Origin: MAG-120531 sp038125995 | GTDB taxonomy: Bacteria; Bacteroidota; Bacteroidia; Flavobacteriales; Flavobacteriaceae | Assembly: GCA_038125995.1 (NCBI GenBank) | Contig: JAYPEX010000003.1 | Span: forward strand, 62,001 to 126,000 | Length of the DNA: 64,000 nucleotides | Reading direction: 5' to 3' | Part shown: positions 10,036 to 16,981 of the stretch, piece after piece | Layout: every line of letters begins with the position of its first letter | Position numbering within the stretch: the first letter of the stretch is position 1 | Program-made: the position numbers and the translations under genes | Notes under the pieces: model-generated | What the model was told of the DNA's origin: nothing | The model's input: the letters and a program-made list of their open reading frames with translations, nothing else | The model's database searches: none

Positions 10036-10071
10036 ACATATTGTTATATTACTAACAATATGTGCTTTTTT
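10036..10071 (-). terminator. Inverted repeat between yaaA and pyc, possible yaaA terminator
   Basis: Perfect 11-bp inverted repeat ACATATTGTTA / TAACAATATGT with a 6-nt loop (arms 10036-10046 and 10053-10063). The stem is AT-rich. A clean T-run (GCTTTTTT) follows it on the plus strand, while on the minus strand, where both flanking genes are transcribed, the downstream sequence is only moderately T-rich. It may end yaaA transcription or be a regulatory dyad upstream of pyc. Confidence 0.4.
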
Positions 10072-10111
10072 AAAACAATATTGGTCTAAATACAAATTTT
10101 AAAACAACTGC

Positions 10112-10873
10112 TTATCGAACAAAGACAGGTTCAAATTCATTTTTGGTGTGTTCCGCACTATAGTGATATCCCTCTGCATTAAACCCTAACATATCAGACG
10201 CTGTGCTTATATTGTTTTGAACTATATAACGCAGCATCATGCCTCTTGCTTTCTTCGCAAAGAAGCTGATGACTTTTAACTGATCGTTTTTCCAATCCTT
10301 AAATATGGGACTGTAAACAGTAGCTGATACTTTTTTTAGATCTATTGCTTTGGAATACTCGTTAGATGCTAAATTCACAAGTACATCTTCATTTGAAAAT
10401 TGAGTTTCCAAAAAAGCTGTAAGGTTCTTTTTCCAATACTCATATAAATTTTTAGAACTTCCTATTCTTAGACTCGTACCCATTTCTAATCGATAGGCTT
10501 GCATGAGATCAAGTGGTCTTAATATTCCGTACTGACCTGACAGGATAAAGGTGGTCTTTTGAAGGTAATCCAATTCATTTTTTTTCAAATCAAAGGCATC
10601 GAGACCCTGATATACATCACCACTAAAAGTAAAAATTGCTGGTCTAGCATTTTGGGGTGTAAACGGCTTTTCAAAAGCTTGATTTCGCTCCCAGTTAAGC
10701 TCAGCAAGATTGTTAGAAATCCCCATGAGCTTTGATAGTTGATTTGGAGTTTTCTTTCTCAATACTTTGTTTATATGATTAGCTTTGTCTAAAAACAAAG
10801 GAAACGTATAGTCTTCTGTTGGAAGATTGGTATCAAAATCGAGTGACTTAGCTGGAGAAATAATGATTTTCAT
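10112..10873 (-). CDS. yaaA: Peroxide stress protein YaaA (DUF328/UPF0246)
   Basis: Member of the YaaA family, known from E. coli to limit intracellular free iron and DNA damage during peroxide stress; the biochemical activity is DNA-binding-like but not settled. Recognised by the N-terminal MKIIISPAKSLD, the FSGDVYQGLDA block, LSGQYGILRPLDLMQAYRLEMG, the LASNEYSKAID block and the C-terminal FFAKKARGMM region. The 253-residue length is normal. Single-gene unit with its own TATTTTTG box 15 nt upstream of the ATG. Confidence 0.93.
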   Translation of the reverse strand: MKIIISPAKSLDFDTNLPTEDYTFPLFLDKANHINKVLRKKTPNQLSKLMGISNNLAELNWERNQAFEKPFTPQNARPAIFTFSGDVYQGLDAFDLKKNELDYLQKTTFILSGQYGILRPLDLMQAYRLEMGTSLRIGSSKNLYEYWKKNLTAFLETQFSNEDVLVNLASNEYSKAIDLKKVSATVYSPIFKDWKNDQLKVISFFAKKARGMMLRYIVQNNISTASDMLGFNAEGYHYSAEHTKNEFEPVFVR

Positions 10874-10888
10874 AACAGTAATTTAATT

Positions 10889-10896
10889 CAAAAATA
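10889..10896 (-). promoter_or_regulatory. -7 promoter element of yaaA (TATTTTTG)
   Basis: Exact TAnnTTTG match on the minus strand, 15 nt before the yaaA ATG, in the spacing class that predicts a short leader. Confidence 0.6.
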
Positions 10897-10960
10897 AGAA
10901 CTAAAGAGCGTCTTTCAAATCAATCATTACTGAATCTTTCTATAGCGTCATAGAATCGTT

Positions 10961-11983
10961 CTATACAGCACTTGAATTGGCAGCATAAGATCTCCACTTA
11001 TCAATACATGCCTTCATATCATTTGGAATTTCAGAATCAAAACTCATAAACCCTCCTGTTTTTGTATGAATAAAACCAAGTGTTTTGGCATGTAAGGCCT
11101 GTCTAGGTAATATTTTAAAGGCATTGTCTACAAACTGCTTGTATTTAGTAAAGGTAGTCCCTTTTAAAATTTGATCACCCCCATAGCGCTCATCGTTGAA
11201 CAACGGATGTCCAATATGCTTAAAATGAGCTCTAATCTGATGTGTTCTTCCTGTTTCCAACTCACATGATACTAAGGTCACATAACTCAAACGCTCGATG
11301 ACTTTATAATGAGTGATGGCTTCCTTTCCATAGGCACCATCTACAAAAACATCCATTAACAATCGGTTTTTTAAATGTCTTCCAATATGTCCTTCAATAG
11401 TGCCACTGTCTTCCTCCACCAATCCCCACACCAAAGCAATGTACTCTCTCTTTGAAGTTTTATCAGCAAATTGTTTCGATAAATGAGTCATCGCATGTTC
11501 TGTCTTAGCTACCACTAACAAACCGGAGGTGTCTTTGTCGATTCGATGAACCAAACCAGGACGCTCATCTGAATTTAAAGGCAATCCTTCGATATGGTGT
11601 AATAGACCATTAATCAACGTACCTGAATAATTACCATGACCTGGATGCACTACCATACCAGCTGGTTTATTAACAACCATTAATTCCTGGTCTTCATAGA
11701 TGATTTCTAGAGGAATGTCTTCTGCAACTAACAGTGATTCGTGTGGTGGATGTGATAGCATTACACGTACCTGATCGTTCGCCTTTACCTTATAGTTGGA
11801 CTTTACTGGTTGATCATTTACCCATATACACCCCTCTTTTGCAGCTTGTTGAATTTTATTACGTGTAGCGTGTTCTATAAAATTCATCAAAAATTTATCA
11901 ACTCTTAGTGGCTCTTGCCCTTTCGATGCTGTAAAATTATAATGTTCGTGTAAATCGTCGATATCCGGTCCTAATTCCTCCAT
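10961..11983 (-). CDS. rluD: RluA/RluD-family 23S rRNA pseudouridine synthase
   Basis: Converts uridines of large-subunit rRNA to pseudouridine. An N-terminal S4 RNA-binding domain (about 20-85, LRVDKFLMNFI) is followed by the catalytic domain with HRIDKDTSGLLVVAK, where the Asp is the nucleophile, and the ELETGRTHQIRAH motif. Length 340. The start ATG overlaps the stop of the PASTA gene by one base, so the two are co-transcribed. RluD-class specificity is inferred from S4 domain plus neighbourhood; RluC-type specificity is possible. Confidence 0.9.
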   Translation of the reverse strand: MEELGPDIDDLHEHYNFTASKGQEPLRVDKFLMNFIEHATRNKIQQAAKEGCIWVNDQPVKSNYKVKANDQVRVMLSHPPHESLLVAEDIPLEIIYEDQELMVVNKPAGMVVHPGHGNYSGTLINGLLHHIEGLPLNSDERPGLVHRIDKDTSGLLVVAKTEHAMTHLSKQFADKTSKREYIALVWGLVEEDSGTIEGHIGRHLKNRLLMDVFVDGAYGKEAITHYKVIERLSYVTLVSCELETGRTHQIRAHFKHIGHPLFNDERYGGDQILKGTTFTKYKQFVDNAFKILPRQALHAKTLGFIHTKTGGFMSFDSEIPNDMKACIDKWRSYAANSSAV

Positions 11984-12576
11984 TACTTTTCCTCTTCAAA
12001 TTCCTCTATATCTTCGATCTTGGTTCGAGTACCATCACCACATACCAATTCTATTTTTGACATTCTAGGTAATTGAGCTCCAATTGCGATGGAATCTCCT
12101 TCAAATTTAATGGCGTAAACCATGTCTTTTCCTAGAGCAGGTATGTACGTAATCGTATCGATTTGTAAACCAACTGCATTGAGTTTAGAAATTGCATTAC
12201 GCTTGGTGATTTGTATAATATCAGGTATCGAAACAGAAGCATATCCTGATGGATTGATACTTACATAAATTTTTCTTTTGGCTTTAACGGCTTTGAATGC
12301 CTTGGGTGACTGATCTAAGATAGCGAATTTGGGATAAATAGGATCGTATTTAGAAGAATCGATCACTTTAATACTCAACTGTTGCTCCGTCATTAGCTCG
12401 GTAGCTTCACTGAGTTCCATTCCAACTAAATTTGGAACTGTAACACTCTTACCATGTCTGGTCATCAATCGCAGGAGTTGCATCAAAAGCAGTACTGCTA
12501 CCACAATGATTACTAGAGCTCTGAACAGCTGCTTGAAAAAAGTTTTACTTTTAAGAAAATCTTTAAATGTTCCCAT
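11983..12576 (-). CDS. Single-pass membrane protein with two PASTA domains
   Basis: A cytoplasmic tail of about 16 residues, one membrane helix (about 17-38) and two PASTA domains (about 45-110 starting VTVPNLVGM, and about 114-182 starting SVSIPDII), then an acidic C-terminus. PASTA domains are known from PknB-type kinases and penicillin-binding proteins, where they sense muropeptide or beta-lactam-like ligands. Here there is no kinase or transpeptidase domain. Divergently placed next to ddl, so a cell-wall role is a reasonable inference. The promoter box ends exactly 4 nt before the ATG (TATATTTGCCCCATG), predicting a leaderless transcript. Confidence 0.9.
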   Translation of the reverse strand: MGTFKDFLKSKTFFKQLFRALVIIVVAVLLLMQLLRLMTRHGKSVTVPNLVGMELSEATELMTEQQLSIKVIDSSKYDPIYPKFAILDQSPKAFKAVKAKRKIYVSINPSGYASVSIPDIIQITKRNAISKLNAVGLQIDTITYIPALGKDMVYAIKFEGDSIAIGAQLPRMSKIELVCGDGTRTKIEDIEEFEEEK

Positions 12577-12580
12577 GGGG

Positions 12581-12588
12581 CAAATATA
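12581..12588 (-). promoter_or_regulatory. -7 element of PASTA-rluD, 4 nt from the ATG (predicted leaderless)
   Basis: TATATTTG on the minus strand, separated from the ATG by CCCC only. With the element centred near -7, transcription would begin at or beside the A of the ATG. Confidence 0.6.
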
Positions 12589-12650
12589 ACAATAAGTTCA
12601 AAGTAATAAACTCAAATCATCTATAACTAGTAGAATTACAAAAGCTTGCT

Positions 12651-12658
12651 TATCTTTG
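12651..12658 (+). promoter_or_regulatory. -7 promoter element of ddl (TATCTTTG)
   Basis: Exact TAnnTTTG match, 22 nt before the ddl ATG, in the 104-bp divergent region shared with the PASTA gene. Confidence 0.6.
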
Positions 12659-12680
12659 ATATACTAGTTTAAACAGGCTT

Positions 12681-13652
12681 ATGAAAAATATCGCTGTTAT
12701 TATGGGAGGATTTACCTCCGAGTATGGTATTTCAATGATTAGTGGTTCGGTGGTCATGGAACATTTAGACCCAAAAAAATACCATCCCTATAAAATTATC
12801 ATTACCAAAGACTCTTGGTATCACGAAGATGAGCACCAGGAACGATACGAGGTAAATAAATCTGACTTCTCAATTGAAATTAACAACAAAAAAATCACAT
12901 TTGATTGTGTCTTTAATGCGATTCACGGTTCTCCAGGAGAAGACGGATTGATGCAAGCCTATTTTAAACTGATCGGTTTACCTCAAACAGCCTGTGATTT
13001 TTACCAATCAGCACTCACATACAACAAAAGGGATTTATTGAGTGTCTTAAAGCCATATGGCGTTCTATCAGCGGCTTCCTATTACCTCAATAAAGGGGAT
13101 CAAATCGACACACAAGCAATTGTTAAAAAAGTAGGGCTCCCTTGTTTTGTAAAGGCTAATAAATCAGGATCAAGCTTTGGGATTTCAAAGGTTTATAAAG
13201 AAGAGGAGCTTCCAAGAGCTATCGAATCTTCCTTTGAAGAGGACGATGAAATTATTATTGAATCTCATTTGGATGGAATTGAAGTATCAATCGGAGTGAT
13301 CACCTACAATGGTGAAACCAAAGTATTGCCTGCGACTGAAATAACAACCGAAAATGATTTTTTTGATTATGCCGCTAAATACCAAGGAAAGTCTAACGAA
13401 ATCACCCCTGCTCGTATCAGTGATACACAACTCAAAAATTTAAGAGCAACTGCCAAGAAAATTTACGAAGTTTTAAAACTTAAAGGATTTAGTAGGTCTG
13501 AATTTATATTCCAAGGGGATGAGCCTTATTTACTTGAGGTCAACACCACTCCTGGTATGACTTCAGAGAGTTTATTACCGATGCAAGCTAAAGAGGAGGG
13601 TATTTCTCTAAATCAACTTTTTAGTTCAGCTATTGAAAATGCACTACACTAA
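12681..13652 (+). CDS. ddl: D-alanine--D-alanine ligase
   Basis: ATP-grasp enzyme joining two D-alanines for the peptidoglycan stem peptide in the cytoplasm. Visible are MGGFTSEYGISMISG at the N-terminus, AIHGSPGEDGLMQ (substrate loop), the ATP-grasp central domain with FVKANKSGSSFGI, and the metal-binding LLEVNTTPGMTSESL near the C-terminus. The 323 residues are normal. The gene shares a divergent region with the PASTA protein and is followed by coaD 15 bases after its stop. Confidence 0.97.
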   Translation: MKNIAVIMGGFTSEYGISMISGSVVMEHLDPKKYHPYKIIITKDSWYHEDEHQERYEVNKSDFSIEINNKKITFDCVFNAIHGSPGEDGLMQAYFKLIGLPQTACDFYQSALTYNKRDLLSVLKPYGVLSAASYYLNKGDQIDTQAIVKKVGLPCFVKANKSGSSFGISKVYKEEELPRAIESSFEEDDEIIIESHLDGIEVSIGVITYNGETKVLPATEITTENDFFDYAAKYQGKSNEITPARISDTQLKNLRATAKKIYEVLKLKGFSRSEFIFQGDEPYLLEVNTTPGMTSESLLPMQAKEEGISLNQLFSSAIENALH

Positions 13653-13655
13653 TTG

Positions 13656-13663
13656 TATATTTA
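13656..13663 (+). promoter_or_regulatory. -7-like element of coaD, 4 nt from the ATG
   Basis: TATATTTA (one mismatch to TAnnTTTG at the last base) followed by CCCT and the coaD ATG. The whole string TATATTTACCCTATG is nearly the same as that of tatA. Suggests a separate leaderless coaD transcript in addition to readthrough from ddl. Confidence 0.4.
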
Positions 13664-13667
13664 CCCT

Positions 13668-14138
13668 ATGAGTTCCAATACTGCAGTCTTTCCAGGATCT
13701 TTTGATCCACTTACGCTCGGTCATGTAGATATTATACAGAGAGCGCTTCCCCTATTTGAAAAACTTATCATTGCTATTGGTGTTAATTCTGAAAAAAAAT
13801 CGATGTTTTCTTTAGAGGATCGAATCACTGCCATCGAAAGGACTTTTGAGGGAGAGGCAAAGATTGAAGTAACCTCATACAACGGATTAACAGTTGACTT
13901 TTGTAAGTCTGTCAATGCTAATTTTCTGGTTAGAGGGCTTAGGAATTCTGCTGACTTTGAATTTGAAAAAACGATTGCCAATACAAATAGAGCTCTAAGC
14001 GATATCGAAACTGTTTTTTTATTAACCACTTCAGGTAAATCATTCATCAGCTCTTCTATCGTAAGAGAAATAGCTAAATACAATGGTGATATCTCAAAAC
14101 TAGTACCAGAAGCAGTCTTGAATTTAAAAGCTCGGTAA
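13668..14138 (+). CDS. coaD: Phosphopantetheine adenylyltransferase
   Basis: Transfers AMP from ATP to 4'-phosphopantetheine, the penultimate step of coenzyme A synthesis. Nucleotidyltransferase fold with AVFPGSFDPLTLGHVDII (the TLGH variant of the T/HxGH motif), VRGLRNSADFEFE and the SSSIVREIAKYNG motif. I chose the ATG at 13668 (156 residues) over an in-frame TTG at 13653: it places the conserved start correctly, and the promoter-like octamer TATATTTA lies between the two. Confidence 0.96.
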   Translation: MSSNTAVFPGSFDPLTLGHVDIIQRALPLFEKLIIAIGVNSEKKSMFSLEDRITAIERTFEGEAKIEVTSYNGLTVDFCKSVNANFLVRGLRNSADFEFEKTIANTNRALSDIETVFLLTTSGKSFISSSIVREIAKYNGDISKLVPEAVLNLKAR

Positions 14139-14149
14139 AAACTTGTTAA

Positions 14150-14737
14150 TTACCCCTCAAAAAGCATTCTGATGTTGGTATAGGAGTTTTCTAAAGCTTT
14201 TTTAATTTTATTCGGCCCCTTCCACTTTACCTTTTCAATACCTTCCTCAACCTGCCCAACTAAGGGACCCTCGAAATCAGTCCTCATCGCAAACCAATGA
14301 ACTTCTTTGAGTCGGTATTTGTCATTGCGTTTAAAAATATGATAGGTTGTTTGTAATGAGTTTTCCAAGATCAAATCTTGAACCCCAGTCTCCTCTTCCA
14401 CCTCTCTTAAAGCACAGCTTTCAATAGATTCACCTGGATCTAACTTGCCCTTAGGCAAATCCCACTTTTCATTTCTAAAAATGAAAAGAACTTTTCCCTT
14501 TTTATTAGTAACCACACCCCCTGCAGCAATTTCTTTTTTGATGATCTCAGAAAATTTGTTGAGTAATTCTTCGTGGTTTGGATGATATATAAACGCTTTA
14601 TCCAACTTGTTTTTACGAAGTTTTTTGACGGCCACTAATATCGATTCCTTTTTTAAAGGGAAATAAGTGTTCGATCCTATTTCAGATAGTTTATTTGTAA
14701 GAATCAATGGAGATTCATTGACAAAAACTTTATACAT
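14150..14737 (-). CDS. Nudix hydrolase with an N-terminal extension
   Basis: Hydrolase of nucleoside diphosphate-linked substrates. The Nudix box is complete at about residues 97-119 (GKLDPGESIESC then ALREVEEETGV), fitting GX5EX7REUXEEXGU. About 70 residues precede the Nudix domain and match no domain I recognise. The start codon lies inside the promoter box of the divergent pyrE gene and only 7 bases separate the two start codons. The converging coaD ends 11 bases away. Substrate unknown. Confidence 0.88.
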   Translation of the reverse strand: MYKVFVNESPLILTNKLSEIGSNTYFPLKKESILVAVKKLRKNKLDKAFIYHPNHEELLNKFSEIIKKEIAAGGVVTNKKGKVLFIFRNEKWDLPKGKLDPGESIESCALREVEEETGVQDLILENSLQTTYHIFKRNDKYRLKEVHWFAMRTDFEGPLVGQVEEGIEKVKWKGPNKIKKALENSYTNIRMLFEG

Positions 14738-14740
14738 TTG
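14733..14740 (+). promoter_or_regulatory. -7 element of pyrE overlapping the Nudix start codon
   Basis: TACATTTG, an exact consensus match, ends 4 nt before the pyrE ATG and includes the complement of the Nudix ATG (14735-14737). It predicts a leaderless pyrE mRNA whose promoter lies inside the neighbouring coding sequence. Confidence 0.6.
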
Positions 14741-14744
14741 TAGT

Positions 14745-15386
14745 ATGATTTTAAGTAAAGAAACCGCAGCAAAAACAGCCGAGCTCTTGGTGCAAATTAA
14801 TGCAATTAAATTGAAACCTGAAAATCCATTTACTTGGGCTTCTGGTTGGAAATCACCTATCTATTGTGACAATAGAATAGTACTTTCACATCCATCTGTC
14901 AGAAATATGCTATCTAAATCAATGGCTCAGCAAATCAAGGAACTCTATCCACAGGTTGAGGTGATCGCAGGTGTAGCTACAGGAGCTATCGGTATTGGAA
15001 TGCTCGTTGCTCAGCAATTGGACTTGCCTTTTGTGTACGTTCGACCTGAAGCTAAATCACACGGTAGAAAAAATCAAATTGAAGGTCAACTAGACGAAAA
15101 CAAAAAAGTAGTAATTGTTGAAGATTTGATCTCTACAGGAAAAAGTTCACTCAAAGCCGCTGAAGCTCTTAGAGATTCAAATGCACAGCTGTTGGGAATG
15201 ATCGCCATCTTTACCTATGGATTTAGTGCTGCAGACGATAATTTTAAAGCTGAAGCTCTAACTCTTCATACCCTGAGTGATTACGATCATCTAATCAAGC
15301 AGGCAATCACATCAAAATACATCGATTCCAATCATTTACAAACCCTTAAACAATGGAGGCTAAGTCCGAGTACTTGGAATCAATAA
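14745..15386 (+). CDS. pyrE: Orotate phosphoribosyltransferase
   Basis: Converts orotate and PRPP to OMP in pyrimidine synthesis. Type I phosphoribosyltransferase with the PRPP loop VVIVEDLISTGKSS, the catalytic flexible loop RPEAKSHGRKNQIEG, and the N-terminal hood SGWKSPIYCDNR. ATG at 14745 gives 213 residues, the family size; the frame is open upstream to 14667, but that region lies within the Nudix gene and precedes the promoter box. Followed without a gap by an SRPBCC gene. Confidence 0.96.
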   Translation: MILSKETAAKTAELLVQINAIKLKPENPFTWASGWKSPIYCDNRIVLSHPSVRNMLSKSMAQQIKELYPQVEVIAGVATGAIGIGMLVAQQLDLPFVYVRPEAKSHGRKNQIEGQLDENKKVVIVEDLISTGKSSLKAAEALRDSNAQLLGMIAIFTYGFSAADDNFKAEALTLHTLSDYDHLIKQAITSKYIDSNHLQTLKQWRLSPSTWNQ

Positions 15387-15785
15387 ATGAATATAGAAAG
15401 CCCTAGAGTATCACTTAACAAATCGGTTCAAGAAGTTTTTGAGTTTATCACTCATCTAGAGAACTTTGAGAAACTCATGCCTGAGAACACCGAAAAATTC
15501 GAACTAATCAATGAAAATAGATTTCTGTTCGCTCTTAAAGGAATGCCTGAAATTGTTCTAGAAAAAAAAGATCAAACTCCATATTCAGAACTTGTATTAG
15601 GAGCTGCATCTGACAAATTACCTTTTAAATTAAAAGCGGTAATCAATACTATTTCAGATTCTTCTTCAGAGGTTCAATTGTATTTTGACGGTGAATTTAA
15701 CGCAATGATGGCCATGATGGTAAAAGCTCCATTGACCAAATTCTTAAACAGCTTAATCGAGCAATTACATTCTAATTTGAGCTAA
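15387..15785 (+). CDS. SRPBCC-fold (START-like) small protein
   Basis: A 132-residue protein with the pattern of the SRPBCC/polyketide-cyclase fold: an initial strand (SPRVSLNKSVQEVFEFITHLENFEKLMPEN), a curved beta sheet and a long C-terminal helix (NAMMAMMVKAPLTKFLNSLIEQL). The fold usually forms a hydrophobic ligand cavity, but the ligand is not known. It starts at the base after the pyrE stop, so is co-expressed with pyrE. Its last 14 bases overlap the 3' end of convergent birA. Confidence 0.8.
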   Translation: MNIESPRVSLNKSVQEVFEFITHLENFEKLMPENTEKFELINENRFLFALKGMPEIVLEKKDQTPYSELVLGAASDKLPFKLKAVINTISDSSSEVQLYFDGEFNAMMAMMVKAPLTKFLNSLIEQLHSNLS

Positions 15786-16512
15786 GAAGGGTTACTTCTT
15801 TTAGATTAAAGTTCAATATACCCTTATCGTCAATATCAATTATAAGTTGTCCTTTTTGATTGATCCCCTTAATAATTCCGTTGGTAGTTCCAATGGATTC
15901 ACCTTTAAAAAGAGACACTTTGTCTTTTCGATATAGTTTCGATTCGTATACTGTTTTTACAAACTCATAGCCCCTATCCATTTGATGGTACCACTTAGTA
16001 AATTTTTCTAGTATTAAATGCAATAGATAGGTTCGATCTGTAGGTTTTCCTAAAATATTGATAAGGGAATTGGCCTGAGGCAAATCATCAAAATTTGTTT
16101 GATTGACATTGATACCAATACCAATAATTGCAGATGAAATCTCACTTCCACTCATCGTAGTTTCTATGAGTATCCCTACTATTTTCTTAGATCCAGAGTA
16201 AATGTCATTTGGCCATTTAACAGCAATGTTGGGAACTTTTATATCTTCTAAGGCTTCTACAATCGAAAGCGAAACAATCATACTGATGATAAACTGCTGA
16301 TTGATTGACACACCCTTAAACTCTTTATAAAGACTACAGGCGATATTTTTAGCCTTTTCAGAGGTCCAATTAGCGCCCATTTGCCCTCTACCCTGTGTTT
16401 GATGGTCAGTATATACTAAAGTAAAATCGATTAAATTTCCCTCTTGTTGATACGATTTTACTAGCGTATTGGTCGATGGGGTTTGATCGATATGTATTTC
16501 GGTAGCTTTCAA
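15772..16512 (-). CDS. birA: Biotin--[acetyl-CoA-carboxylase] ligase
   Basis: Attaches biotin to carboxylase carrier domains, here probably pyruvate carboxylase (biotinyl site encoded in pyc) and acetyl-CoA carboxylase. Motifs: DQTPSTNT, QTQGRGQMGANWTS (the biotinyl-AMP loop), KWPNDIY and GIGINVNQ. There is no N-terminal helix-turn-helix, so this is the monofunctional class without repressor activity. The start is TTG at 16510-16512: an in-frame TAA lies two codons upstream and no ATG is available before the first conserved motif. Confidence 0.93.
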   Translation of the reverse strand: MKATEIHIDQTPSTNTLVKSYQQEGNLIDFTLVYTDHQTQGRGQMGANWTSEKAKNIACSLYKEFKGVSINQQFIISMIVSLSIVEALEDIKVPNIAVKWPNDIYSGSKKIVGILIETTMSGSEISSAIIGIGINVNQTNFDDLPQANSLINILGKPTDRTYLLHLILEKFTKWYHQMDRGYEFVKTVYESKLYRKDKVSLFKGESIGTTNGIIKGINQKGQLIIDIDDKGILNFNLKEVTLLSSN

Positions 16513-16569
16513 TACTTAAATAGCTTTAATCTTATGTTAAATTGGGTAACTAAGTACGTGAAAAAATAA

Positions 16570-16577
16570 TAACTTTG
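16570..16577 (+). promoter_or_regulatory. -7 promoter element of rsfS-ftsH (TAACTTTG)
   Basis: Exact TAnnTTTG match, 19 nt before the rsfS ATG. Likely the main promoter of the rsfS-ftsH-LUD-cdsA-psd run. Confidence 0.6.
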
Positions 16578-16596
16578 TAAAAATTAAAATTTTTTA

Positions 16597-16965
16597 ATGC
16601 AAAAAGGAAAAATCAAGATAGATGATTTAATAACAACAATCATCTCAGGTATTGAAGAAGTTAAAGGATTGGAGATTAATCTCCTAGATTTAAGAGGAAT
16701 TGAAAACACCGTTTGTGACTATTTTATTATCTGTAATGGTACCTCAAACACTCATGTAAATGCCATTGTTAGCTCCATTCAAAAAATCGTAAGCAAAACC
16801 CTTAAAGATAAGCCCTGGCACGTTGAAGGTTCAGAAAACGGAGAATGGGTGCTCTTAGATTACGTCAACGTAGTCGTACACATATTTCAAAAAGCAACCA
16901 GAGAGTACTACGATATCGAAAGCCTATGGGGGGACGCAAAAGTCACGCACATCAGTCAGGCTTAA
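16597..16965 (+). CDS. rsfS: Ribosome silencing factor RsfS
   Basis: Binds ribosomal protein L14 and blocks subunit joining during starvation. The 122 residues carry the family signatures DYFIICNGTSNTHVNAI, PWHVEGSENGEWVLLDY and the C-terminal VVVHIFQKATREYYDIESLWGDA region. It is 16 bases before ftsH, a common pairing in Bacteroidota that suggests shared expression of ribosome hibernation and membrane proteolysis functions. Confidence 0.96.
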   Translation: MQKGKIKIDDLITTIISGIEEVKGLEINLLDLRGIENTVCDYFIICNGTSNTHVNAIVSSIQKIVSKTLKDKPWHVEGSENGEWVLLDYVNVVVHIFQKATREYYDIESLWGDAKVTHISQA

Positions 16966-16981
16966 TCTATAAAAAACAGCT

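Noticed and set aside
13721..14083. 120-codon frame antisense to coaD
   Set aside because: Entirely inside coaD, hydrophobic low-complexity composition; shadow.
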